DNA of 64,000 bases from UBA4615 sp046046245 (GTDB taxonomy: Bacteria; Pseudomonadota; Gammaproteobacteria; Burkholderiales; Burkholderiaceae_E): assembly GCA_046046245.1 (NCBI GenBank), contig JBJOKE010000088.1, forward strand, positions 1 through 64,000, given 5' to 3'. Below the pieces are notes generated by a model. It was not told the DNA's origin. It ran no database searches and was given only the letters and a program-made list of their open reading frames with translations. Both the position numbers and the translations under genes were made by a program. Shown here piece by piece: positions 26,676-34,626 of the stretch; position 1 is the stretch's first letter; each line of letters begins with the position of its first letter.

Positions 26676-29600
26676 CAGGCCGCCTCCGCGAAGCCGGCCG
26701 CCGCCTGGAGGTCGACCGCCACGATCCGGGACACGCCGCGCTCCTGCATCGTGACGCCGACCAGCTGCTGGGCGAGCTCCATCGTGATCTTGCTGTGGGT
26801 GATGAAGAGGAACTGCGTCTGCCCCGACATCCGGCGGACCATCGCGCAATAGCGCTCGGTGTTCGCGTCGTCGAGCGGGGCGTCGACCTCGTCGAGCAGG
26901 CAGAACGGCGCCGGGTTCAGCTGGAACATCGCGAACACCAGCGCGATCGCGGTCAGGGCCTTCTCGCCGCCCGACAGCAGGTGGACCGACTGGTTGCGCT
27001 TGCCGGGCGGCTGCGCGACCACCGAGACGCCGGAGTCGAGGATCTCCTCGCCGGTCAGCACCAGCCGGGCCTCGCCACCGCCGAACAGCTCGGGGAACAG
27101 CGTGCCGAAGTGACCGTTGACGGTGTCGAAGGTCTCCTGGAGCAGCGCCCGGGTCTCGCGGTCGATCTTGCGGATCGCGTCCTCGAGGGTCTGGATCGCC
27201 TCGTTCAGGTCGGCCGACTGGGAACTCAGGAAGCCGTGCCGCTCGCGCCCCGCCTCAAGCTCGTCGAGCGCGGCGAGGTTCACCGCGCCGAGCGCCGCGA
27301 TCGCGTTGGCGAGCCGCGTGACCTCGCCCTGCAGCCACGACGCGCGCGGCGCCTGCTCGAATCGGGCCCGGACCGCCGCCTCGTCGACCTCGGCCTGCGC
27401 GAGCTGCTCGGCGAACTGCTCGGCGCCGAGCCGCGCGGCCTGCTCCTTCAGCTGCAGCTCGGTGAGCCGCTGACGGAGCGGGTCCTGCGCCCGCTCGTGG
27501 CCGAGGCGCGACTCGTCGAGCTCGCGCATCGTCGCGGTCAGCGCGTCGAGCCGCGCACGCGCCTCGGCGAGCGCCTGCTCGGCCCGCACGCGTGCGTCGA
27601 GCGCGTCCTGAAGCCCGGCACGGGCCGCGGCGTCGGACAGCTCGGCCAGCCGGACGTTCAGCGTCTCGACCTCGTCCAGTCCCTGCTCGACGGCGCGGCG
27701 TGCCTGCGCGATCTGCTCGCGCAGCGACTGCCGCCGCGCCTCGATCTCGCGGACCGAGAAGGCCGCCTCGCGCTCGTCGCGCTCGAGCTCGCGCAGCCGC
27801 TCGCGGGCGTCGGTGAGCGCCGCGTCGGCATCCTCCCAGCCCGTCCGCTGTGCCTCCACGGCCTCCTGGCGCTCGGCCAGTTCGAGGTCGAGCGTCTCGA
27901 AGCGCGCCCCTTCCTCGGCCAGCGCCGCCTCGCGCCCGGCGAGCTGTGCGGCCACCTCGGCGAGGTCGGCGTCCAGCCGGGCTCGGTCGGCGCTCGCGCG
28001 CTGGACCTGCTGCGCGCAGCGCTCGGTCTCGAGCCTCAGTGCGGCGGCCGCACGGACTGCCTGCTGCAGCGCGTCACGGTCGGCCGACAGGCGCTGCCGG
28101 GCTTCGGCCGCTGCCGCCTCGGTCCGTGCCGCGGTCGAGCGCGCCTCGTCGGCGATCAGCTCGAGCGCGCGGTGCTCGCGGGTCAGGTTGTCGAGCTCCT
28201 GCTGCCGGGCAAGCACGCCGTCCTGCTCGGAGTCGAGCGCGTAGAGCTGCACGCCGAAGCGGCCGACGGCGTGGCCGGTCCTCAGCACGAGCTGCCCGCC
28301 GACCGGCAGGCGCGCGCGCTCGGACACCGCCTGCGCGGCCGTCTCGGCGCAGAAGCTGCCGTGCAGCCATTCGTCCAGGAGCGCGCGGATCTGCGGGTCC
28401 GCGGTGTGGACCTGCGCGGCCAGCGGCAGCAGTCCGGCGGGCGCCGGCGCGCCGCCGCTGGCGGGGGCATCCGAGGCCGCATAGAAGCCGACCTTGGCGG
28501 GTGGCTGCTCGCCGAGCAGGCCGGACAGCGACTCGATCCGGCCGACCTCGAGCGCCTGCACGCGCTCGCGCAGGACCGCCTCGATCGCGGTCTCCCAGCC
28601 CGGCTCGATCCGCAGCCGCTGCCAGAGCCGCTTCATCCCCTCCAGACCGTGCTTCTGAAGCCAGGGCGCGGTCTTGCCCGAGGTACGCACGCGCTCCTGC
28701 ATCTGCCGCAGCGCGGCGATCCGCGCGTCGACCTGGGCGACCTTCGCGAGCGCGTCGCGCAGCGCCTCCTGCGCGGGCGCGCGCCGACCGTCCAGCTCGC
28801 TCCACCGCGCCTCGCCTTCGGCGACGCGCTCGCCGGCGCCCTCCTCCACGGCCTCGGCCTCGGCGAGCCGCTCGCGCAGCGCGTCGAGCTGCGCCTGCGG
28901 CGCCTCGCCGAGGCGCGACCGCGCATCGCGCAGGCGCTCGTCGCGGTCCTGCAGGCCGCGCATCGCCTCCTCGAGTCCGCGCTGCCGGGTGGCCGCGACC
29001 TGGATCGCCTGAGAGGTCTCGGCTGCACGCGCCCGCGCGGCGTCGAGCGCGTCGCGGGCATCGCGCAGCGCATCCTCGAGCGACGGCAGCTCGGCGTTGG
29101 CGTCGTCGAGCCGCTGCGCGAGCACGGCCTGACGCTCCTCGGCGGCGGCCAGCTCCTCCTCGCTGCGGGCGAGGGCCTCGCCGGCCTGCGCGTCGCGTCC
29201 GCGGGCGGCCTCGATCTGCGACTGCAGCGCGGCCAGCCGCTCCTTCAGCTGCGACTGCGAGTCGGCGACGAAGCGGATCTGGTTCTCCAGCCGCGTGACC
29301 TCGCCATTGGCCTCGTAGTAGGCGCCCTGCGCCGCGTGCACCGCGTCGCTCGCCGCGTAGTGCGCGGCGCGGCTCTCCTCGAGGCGGGCCTCGACCGAGC
29401 GCTGCTGCGCGAGCTGCGCCTCGATCTCGTTGGCGAGCTGCGCGACCTGCTGCGCGACCCGCGCCTGGTCGGCGGCGGCCTCGTCGCGGCGGACGATCCA
29501 GAGCATCCGCTGCCCGGTCTCGCGGCTGTCCTCGAGCTCGCGGTATTCGCGGGCCACCTCGGCCTGCCGCGCGAGCTTCTCGATCTGGCCGTCGAGCTCG

Positions 29601-30196
29601 CGCAGGATGTCCTCGACCCGGGTCAGGTTCTCGCGGGTGTCGGCCAGCCGGTTCTCGGTCTCGCGGCGACGCTCCTTGTACTTCGAGACGCCGGCCGCCT
29701 CCTCGAGGAAGACCCGCAGGTCCTCGGGCTTGGCCTCGATGATCCGCGACACCGTGCCCTGCCCGATGATCGCGTAGGCCCGCGGGCCGAGACCGGTACC
29801 GAGGAACATGTCGTGGACGTCCTTGCGGCGCACGACCTGGTTGTTGATCAGGTAGGTCGACTGGCCGTCGCGGGTCAGGATCCGCTTGACCGAGATCTCC
29901 GCATAGCCTGCCCACGCCCCGCCGAGCCGCGACGAGGCGTTGTCGAACACCAGCTCCACGCTGGCGCGCACCGCGGGCTTGCGATCCGACGAGCCGTTGA
30001 AGATCACGTCCTGCATCGACTCGCCGCGCAGCTCGGACGCCTTCGATTCGCCGAGCACCCAGCGGACCGCGTCCATGATGTTCGACTTCCCGCAGCCGTT
30101 CGGACCGACCACGCCGACCAGCTGGCTCGGCACCTCGAACGAGGTGGGGTCGACGAAGGACTTGAAGCCGGCGAGCTTGAGCTGTTTCAGGCGCAC
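26675..30196 (-). CDS. smc: Chromosome segregation protein SMC
   Basis: SMC is the ATPase of the condensin complex that organises and separates chromosomes. From the GTG at 30196 the product has 1173 residues, the family size. Walker A is GPNGCGKS at residues 31-38. Long coiled coils rich in Glu, Arg, Ala and Gln flank a hinge (about 500-650). The C-terminal signature LLSGGEKALTAIAL and the Walker B FCLLDEVDAPLDDAN are intact. The GTG (MRLKQLKLAGFKSF) is preferred because the family N-terminus begins there; a TTG two codons earlier is also possible. Confidence 0.97.
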   Translation of the reverse strand: MRLKQLKLAGFKSFVDPTSFEVPSQLVGVVGPNGCGKSNIMDAVRWVLGESKASELRGESMQDVIFNGSSDRKPAVRASVELVFDNASSRLGGAWAGYAEISVKRILTRDGQSTYLINNQVVRRKDVHDMFLGTGLGPRAYAIIGQGTVSRIIEAKPEDLRVFLEEAAGVSKYKERRRETENRLADTRENLTRVEDILRELDGQIEKLARQAEVAREYRELEDSRETGQRMLWIVRRDEAAADQARVAQQVAQLANEIEAQLAQQRSVEARLEESRAAHYAASDAVHAAQGAYYEANGEVTRLENQIRFVADSQSQLKERLAALQSQIEAARGRDAQAGEALARSEEELAAAEERQAVLAQRLDDANAELPSLEDALRDARDALDAARARAAETSQAIQVAATRQRGLEEAMRGLQDRDERLRDARSRLGEAPQAQLDALRERLAEAEAVEEGAGERVAEGEARWSELDGRRAPAQEALRDALAKVAQVDARIAALRQMQERVRTSGKTAPWLQKHGLEGMKRLWQRLRIEPGWETAIEAVLRERVQALEVGRIESLSGLLGEQPPAKVGFYAASDAPASGGAPAPAGLLPLAAQVHTADPQIRALLDEWLHGSFCAETAAQAVSERARLPVGGQLVLRTGHAVGRFGVQLYALDSEQDGVLARQQELDNLTREHRALELIADEARSTAARTEAAAAEARQRLSADRDALQQAVRAAAALRLETERCAQQVQRASADRARLDADLAEVAAQLAGREAALAEEGARFETLDLELAERQEAVEAQRTGWEDADAALTDARERLRELERDEREAAFSVREIEARRQSLREQIAQARRAVEQGLDEVETLNVRLAELSDAAARAGLQDALDARVRAEQALAEARARLDALTATMRELDESRLGHERAQDPLRQRLTELQLKEQAARLGAEQFAEQLAQAEVDEAAVRARFEQAPRASWLQGEVTRLANAIAALGAVNLAALDELEAGRERHGFLSSQSADLNEAIQTLEDAIRKIDRETRALLQETFDTVNGHFGTLFPELFGGGEARLVLTGEEILDSGVSVVAQPPGKRNQSVHLLSGGEKALTAIALVFAMFQLNPAPFCLLDEVDAPLDDANTERYCAMVRRMSGQTQFLFITHSKITMELAQQLVGVTMQERGVSRIVAVDLQAAAGFAEAA

Positions 30197-30470
30197 GGGC
30201 AATGCTCTGTCTGACCCCTCGCGGGCAGGGGCGGTCGGTTCGTCATGGACGGGGATGGTCGCGTGCCGGACGGACGCGGGCCGCGGCGGGCGACCCCTCG
30301 GCGGGCCGCGCCTATAATAGCACCGCCGTTCCGGCGTCCTGTCCGGGCGGCCGCCCCGTCCGGGCGGCCCCGGCGAGTCCGGCCGGGCGCCGAGCGCGGC
30401 CCGATCGGACCCTTTTTTCCAGGCCGTGCCGCGCGGGTCCCGCCGGTGCGGCCCGCGTCGCGGAGACCCC
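30197..30470. promoter_or_regulatory. smc/queF divergent promoter region with queF leader
   Basis: This 274-base gap lies between smc (minus) and queF (plus). A near-palindromic block, CTATAATAG at 30311-30319, gives TATAAT for queF on the plus strand (30313-30318). On the minus strand it gives TATTAT, a -10-like box for smc. No convincing -35 is seen on either side. Downstream of TATAAT, a 12-base direct repeat GTCCGGGCGGCC occurs at 30341-30352 and 30358-30369. It is followed by a hairpin and T tract, listed separately. The queF leader would be about 145 bases. Confidence 0.5.
30377..30418 (+). terminator. Terminator-like hairpin with T6 tract inside the queF leader
   Basis: GTCCG (30377-30381) pairs with CGGAC (30406-30410), and CGGGC (30384-30388) pairs with GCCCG (30399-30403). 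After two cytosines come six T residues (30413-30418), a rare run in DNA this rich in G+C. No gene reads into it from the plus strand, so it looks like an attenuator between the queF promoter and its start codon. Pairing was judged by eye; no folding energy was calculated. Confidence 0.45.
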
Positions 30471-30890
30471 ATGCCCAGCGCCCCGTCCAAGGCTCTCGAG
30501 ACCTTCCCGAACCCCTCGCCCGGCCGCGACTACCTCGTCCACATCGAGGTGCCGGAATTCACCTGCCTGTGCCCGCTGACCGGCCAGCCCGACTTCGCGA
30601 CGATCGTCGTCGACTACGTGCCGGACCGCAAGAACGTCGAGCTGAAGGCGCTGAAGCTCTACATGTGGTCGTTCCGGGACGAAGGCGCGTTCCACGAGGC
30701 CGTCACCAACCGGATCCTCGACGAACTGGTCGCCGCCACACGGCCGCGCTTCATGCGGCTGACCGCCCGCTGGTACGTGCGCGGCGGGATCTTCACCACC
30801 GTCGTCGCCGAGCACCGAAAGCGCGGCTGGACCCCGGCGCCGCACGTCGAGCTCGGACGCTTCCCGACCGAGCAGAGCATGCGCGGCTGA
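30471..30890 (+). CDS. queF: NADPH-dependent 7-cyano-7-deazaguanine (preQ0) reductase, short form
   Basis: QueF reduces preQ0 to preQ1 in the synthesis of queuosine for tRNA wobble position 34. The 139-residue product is the short, unimodular type. The block FTCLCPLTGQPD around residues 23-34 supplies the catalytic Cys and, seven residues later, the Asp. The NADPH-side motif is ELKALKLYMWSFRDEGAFHE. The ATG at 30471 follows GGAG six bases upstream. Its stop is followed at once by an A/T-rich patch before dapC. Confidence 0.96.
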   Translation: MPSAPSKALETFPNPSPGRDYLVHIEVPEFTCLCPLTGQPDFATIVVDYVPDRKNVELKALKLYMWSFRDEGAFHEAVTNRILDELVAATRPRFMRLTARWYVRGGIFTTVVAEHRKRGWTPAPHVELGRFPTEQSMRG

Positions 30891-30897
30891 TTGATTG

Positions 30898-30933
30898 ATG
30901 TTTTCACAACAACGGCTTACGGCTCACTCTTGA
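30898..30933 (+). other. Possible 11-codon leader ORF overlapping the dapC start
   Basis: In the A/T-rich patch after queF, an ATG at 30898 opens a frame reading MFSQQRLTAHS and then a TGA at 30931-30933. That stop overlaps the proposed dapC TTG (30930-30932) as TTGA. The frame could couple translation into dapC. There is no clear ribosome site in front of it, so it may equally be chance. Confidence 0.25.
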
Positions 30934-32132
30934 ACCGACTTCTCGATTCCCTGCAGCCCTATCCCTTCGAACGCCTGCGGGCGCTGCTGCGTGGCGTCGA
31001 GCCGTCGGCGGCACACGCGCCGATCTCGATGTCGATCGGCGAGCCGAAGCACGCGGCGCCACAGCGGGTGAAGGACGCGATGGTCGCGGCGCTCGACGGC
31101 CTGTCCTCGTACCCGCCGACCGCCGGCGGCGAGCCGCTGCGTCGCGCCGTCGCCGGCTGGCTGCAGCGACGCTACGGCCTGCCGCGCGTCGACCCGGCGA
31201 CCCAGGTGCTGCCGGTCAACGGCTCGAAGGAGGCGCTGTTCGCGATCGCCCAGCTCGTGGTCGACGCGCGGCCGGATGGCCCGAAGCCGGCGGTGCTGCT
31301 GCCGAATCCCTGCTACCAGGTCTACGAGGGCGCCGCCCTGCTGGCCGGCGCGGAGCCGGTCTATGTCGACCAGTCGGCCGACACCGGTTTCGCGCTCGAC
31401 TGGGACGCGGTGCCCGCCGCCACCTGGGCGCGGGTGCAGCTGGTCTACGTCTGCTCGCCCGGCAACCCGACCGGTACCGTGGTCGACCGGGCCGGCTGGC
31501 GACGGCTCTTCGAGCTGTCGGACCAGCACGGCTTCGTCATCGCCGCCGACGAGTGCTACTCGGAGATCTACCCGGACGACGCGGCCCCGCCAGAGGGCGC
31601 GCTGCAAGCCGCCCACGCGCTCGGCCGGCACGGCTTCGAGCGGCTGCTGGTGTTCTCGAGCCTGTCGAAGCGGTCGTCCGTCCCCGGGCTGCGATCGGGC
31701 TTCGTCGCCGGCGACGCCTCGCTGATCGCCCGGTTCCTGCTGCTGCGCTCCTACAACGGCGGGGCGATGAGCGCCACCGTGCAGGCCGCGTCGGTCGCGG
31801 CCTGGACCGACGAGGCGCACGTCGCGGAGAACCGCCGGCTCTACCGGGCGAAGTTCGACGCGATCCTGCCGCGGCTCGACGGCCCGCTGCGCGTGAGCGC
31901 GCCGCAGGGTGGCTTCTTCCTGTGGGCGGGCGTCCCCGGCGGCGACGATGCCGCGTTCGCCCGCGACCTGTACGGTCAATATAATGTGCTGGTCCTGCCG
32001 GGCAGCTTCCTCGCCCGGAGCCTCGCCGGCCGCAATCCCGGAGCCGGGTTCGTCCGGCTCGCGCTCGTCGACGGTCTCGGCGCCTGCGTCGAGGCCGCCG
32101 AGCGCATCCGGGCCTTCGCCACCCGATCCTGA
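30930..32132 (+). CDS. dapC: Succinyldiaminopimelate transaminase
   Basis: DapC is a PLP-dependent aminotransferase making N-succinyl-LL-diaminopimelate in lysine and peptidoglycan synthesis. From the TTG at 30930 the product has 400 residues and starts NRLLDSLQPYPFERLRALL after the initiator, which matches family N-termini. PLP-fold features include VLPVNGSKEALF, VYVCSPGNPTG and the lysine in SSLSKRSSVPGLRSGF. A longer reading from TTG 30891 adds 13 residues but has no better support. No in-frame ATG exists near the start. dapD follows 10 bases on. Confidence 0.93.
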   Translation: MNRLLDSLQPYPFERLRALLRGVEPSAAHAPISMSIGEPKHAAPQRVKDAMVAALDGLSSYPPTAGGEPLRRAVAGWLQRRYGLPRVDPATQVLPVNGSKEALFAIAQLVVDARPDGPKPAVLLPNPCYQVYEGAALLAGAEPVYVDQSADTGFALDWDAVPAATWARVQLVYVCSPGNPTGTVVDRAGWRRLFELSDQHGFVIAADECYSEIYPDDAAPPEGALQAAHALGRHGFERLLVFSSLSKRSSVPGLRSGFVAGDASLIARFLLLRSYNGGAMSATVQAASVAAWTDEAHVAENRRLYRAKFDAILPRLDGPLRVSAPQGGFFLWAGVPGGDDAAFARDLYGQYNVLVLPGSFLARSLAGRNPGAGFVRLALVDGLGACVEAAERIRAFATRS

Positions 32133-32142
32133 CCCCAACCCG

Positions 32143-32958
32143 ATGACCGCCCTCCACACCACGATCGAACAGGCCTGGGAACAGCGTACCCAGCTGTCGC
32201 CCGCCTCCGCCCCCAAGGACGTCCGCGACGCGGTCGACCACGTGATCGCCGAGCTGAACGCCGGTCGGCTGCGGGTCGCCGAGAAGACCGGCGGCGACTG
32301 GGTCGTCCACCAGTGGGTCAAGAAGGCGGTCCTGCTGTCGTTCCGCCTCGAGGACAACCGGCCCGTGCAGGCAGGCGGTCTCCAGTTCTACGACAAGGTG
32401 CCGACCAAGTTCGACGGCTTCACCGCGCAGGACTTCGCCGCGGGCGGCTACCGCGTGGTGCCGCCGGCGGTCGCCCGCCGCGGCAGCTTCATCGGCCGCA
32501 ACGTCGTGCTGATGCCTTCGTACGTCAACATCGGCGCATACGTGGACGAAGGCACGATGGTCGACACCTGGGCCACCGTCGGCTCGTGCGCGCAGATCGG
32601 CAAGAACGTGCACCTGTCCGGCGGCGTCGGGATCGGCGGCGTGCTCGAGCCGCTGCAGGCGAACCCGACGATCATCGAGGACAACTGCTTCATCGGCGCC
32701 CGCTCCGAGGTCGTCGAGGGCGTGATCGTCGAGGAGAACTCGGTCCTCGGCATGGGCGTGTTCATCGGCCAGAGCACCAAGATCTTCAATCGCGAGACCG
32801 GCGAGATCACCTACGGCCGAGTGCCGGCGGGCTCGGTCGTGGTCGCGGGCAGCCTGCCGTCGGCCGGCTGCAACCTGTACTGCGCAGTCATCGTGAAGCG
32901 GGTCGACGCCAGGACGCGCGCGAAGACCGGCATCAACGAGCTGCTGCGCGGCGACTGA
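32143..32958 (+). CDS. dapD: 2,3,4,5-tetrahydropyridine-2,6-dicarboxylate N-succinyltransferase
   Basis: DapD succinylates tetrahydrodipicolinate using succinyl-CoA, the step before DapC. The 271-residue product has an N-terminal helical domain (1-100) with VVHQWVKKAVLLSFRL. A left-handed beta-helix follows, with MPSYVNIGAYVDEGTMVDTW, GVGIGGVLEPLQ and EDNCFIGARSEVVEGV. The ATG at 32143 lies 10 bases after the dapC stop. Confidence 0.98.
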   Translation: MTALHTTIEQAWEQRTQLSPASAPKDVRDAVDHVIAELNAGRLRVAEKTGGDWVVHQWVKKAVLLSFRLEDNRPVQAGGLQFYDKVPTKFDGFTAQDFAAGGYRVVPPAVARRGSFIGRNVVLMPSYVNIGAYVDEGTMVDTWATVGSCAQIGKNVHLSGGVGIGGVLEPLQANPTIIEDNCFIGARSEVVEGVIVEENSVLGMGVFIGQSTKIFNRETGEITYGRVPAGSVVVAGSLPSAGCNLYCAVIVKRVDARTRAKTGINELLRGD

Positions 32959-32987
32959 GCCCGAGCGGCCCCACGGAGCACCGACCG

Positions 32988-34169
32988 ATGGCGATGGAGC
33001 GACTGCTGGGCCTGATGGCCGAGAAGAAGGCCTCCGACCTGTTCATCGCGGCCGGCACGGCGGTGCACATCAAGATCAACGGCACCACTGTCCCGGTCAA
33101 CCAGCAGCGCCTCGATCCGGCCTCGGTCGAGGCGCTCCTGCGCGAGGTGCTGACCGACAAGCAGTGGGCGGCCTTCGAGCACGAGAACGAGCTCAACGTC
33201 GGCTACGGGCTTCGCAACGTCGGCAGCTTCCGGCTCTCGCTGTTCCGCCAGCGGGGTACCACCTCGGCGGTGATCCGCTACATCCCGGGCGACGTGCCGC
33301 AGTTCGAGTCGCTGAACCTGCCGCCGGTGCTGGCCGAGCTGATCCTCGAGAAGCGGGGCCTCATCCTGGTCGTGGGCGCGACCGGCTCGGGCAAGACCAC
33401 GACGCTCGCCTCGCTGCTCGACCACCGCAACATCCATCGCAGCGGCCATATCCTCACGCTCGAGGATCCGATCGAGTTCACGTTCAGGCACAAGCGCTCG
33501 GTGGTCAACCAGCGCCAGATCGGTACCGACGCGGCCACGCTCCAGATCGCGCTGAAGAACGCGCTGCGGCAGGCGCCCGACTGCCTGTTCATCGGCGAGA
33601 TCCGCGACGTCGAGACGATGACCGCGTCGATCGCCTATGCGCAGTCCGGCCACCTGGTGGTCGCCACGCTGCACGCCAACAACGCCTCGCATGCGCTGAA
33701 CCGGATCGTCAGCTTCTACTCGCCCGAGAACCGGCGGGTGCTGCTGTCCGACCTCGCCACCACGCTGCGCGCCGTGGTCTCGCAGCGGCTGGTGCGCGCC
33801 GCGGGCGGCGGCCGGGTGCCGGCGGTCGAGATCCTGCTGAACACCACCTACGTCTCCGAACTGATCGAGCAGGCGCGCCTGTCCGAGATCAGGGAGGCGA
33901 TGGACAAGAGCATGGCGCCGGGCTCGCAGACCTTCGAGCGCGCCCTGGTCGACCTGGTCCGCGCGAAGCGGGTCTCGAAGGAGGACGCGCTCGCGCAGTC
34001 CGACTCGCCGACCAACCTGCTCTGGCTCCTCGACAACACCGACGATGGCGCCGGGGCCGCCCTGAGCACGCCGCTGCCGGGGCGGCTCGAGGCGCCCGAG
34101 GCGTCGGCGCCGGCCGACAGGAAGCCGGCCGACGGGCCGACCTTCTCCGAGTTCATGCTGAACATCTGA
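32988..34169 (+). CDS. pilU: PilT/PilU-family type IV pilus ATPase
   Basis: This is a cytoplasmic hexameric ATPase that drives pilus retraction or assists PilT. The 393-residue product has Walker A GATGSGKT at residues 130-137 and the Asp-box region LTLEDPIEFTF. The Walker B-type IGEIRDVETM lies near residues 203-212, and SGHLVVATLHAN is the His-box. The length and the long C-terminal tail (after about 345) fit PilU better than PilT, but the two cannot be fully separated by eye. It sits inside the dap cluster with no other pilus gene nearby. Its stop overlaps the next ATG. GGAG lies upstream of the start; a second ATG at 32994 is possible. Confidence 0.82.
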   Translation: MAMERLLGLMAEKKASDLFIAAGTAVHIKINGTTVPVNQQRLDPASVEALLREVLTDKQWAAFEHENELNVGYGLRNVGSFRLSLFRQRGTTSAVIRYIPGDVPQFESLNLPPVLAELILEKRGLILVVGATGSGKTTTLASLLDHRNIHRSGHILTLEDPIEFTFRHKRSVVNQRQIGTDAATLQIALKNALRQAPDCLFIGEIRDVETMTASIAYAQSGHLVVATLHANNASHALNRIVSFYSPENRRVLLSDLATTLRAVVSQRLVRAAGGGRVPAVEILLNTTYVSELIEQARLSEIREAMDKSMAPGSQTFERALVDLVRAKRVSKEDALAQSDSPTNLLWLLDNTDDGAGAALSTPLPGRLEAPEASAPADRKPADGPTFSEFMLNI

Positions 34170-34555
34170 TGGTCGAGGACGTCGTCGTCTACGGCATCGA
34201 CAGCTGCGACCAGGTCCGCAAGGCGCGCGCCTGGCTGCGCGCGCACGGCGTCGCCTTCCGATTCCACGACTTCCGGGCCGACGGCCTCGACGCGGCGCTG
34301 CTCGCCCGCTGGATGGGCCACCTGCCCTGGGATGCGCTGCTGAACCGGCGCGGGCTGTCGTGGCGGCAGGTCGAGCCCGGCCGCAAGGCGGGGGTCGTCG
34401 ACCAGTCGAGCGCCGCCGAGCTGATGCTCGAGATCCCGACGCTGGTGAAGCGCCCGGTGCTCGAGGCCGGCGACCGCATCGTCGTGGGCTTCTCCGAGCC
34501 GATCTACCGCAACCTCTTCGCCGAGCCGTCCGCGCCCGCGCCGACGGCCGCCTGA
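34169..34555 (+). CDS. ArsC/Spx-family (YffB-type) protein
   Basis: This 128-residue protein of the ArsC/Spx thioredoxin-like family has a single N-terminal cysteine in VYGIDSCDQVRKARAWL (about residues 7-23) and the family patches FHDFRADGL and LNRRGLSWRQV. A C-terminal LMLEIPTLVKRPVLEAGDRI stretch matches the ArsC fold. Real arsenate reductases need more catalytic residues, and this YffB-like subgroup has no proven activity. Such genes often lie beside dapE. The ATG overlaps the ATPase stop as TGATG. Confidence 0.85.
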   Translation: MVEDVVVYGIDSCDQVRKARAWLRAHGVAFRFHDFRADGLDAALLARWMGHLPWDALLNRRGLSWRQVEPGRKAGVVDQSSAAELMLEIPTLVKRPVLEAGDRIVVGFSEPIYRNLFAEPSAPAPTAA

Positions 34556-34626
34556 CCGAGCCCCGCCGCCACCGTGCCGCGCCGCCCCGCGCGTGCGGCG
34601 TGGCCGACCGTCCGATCGATCCGCCC

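Noticed and set aside
26795..30214. Long plus-strand open frame opposite smc
   Set aside because: Shadow of smc: the low-complexity repeats of Leu, Arg and Glu mirror the coiled-coil codons and there is no family resemblance.
30325..30470. Known preQ1 riboswitch upstream of queF
   Set aside because: The leader is extremely G+C rich and lacks the short A-rich tail and pseudoknot pattern of known preQ1 aptamers; only the terminator-like part is supported.
34169..34555. True arsenate reductase
   Set aside because: It has one cysteine and belongs to the YffB-like subgroup; there is no ars operon context.
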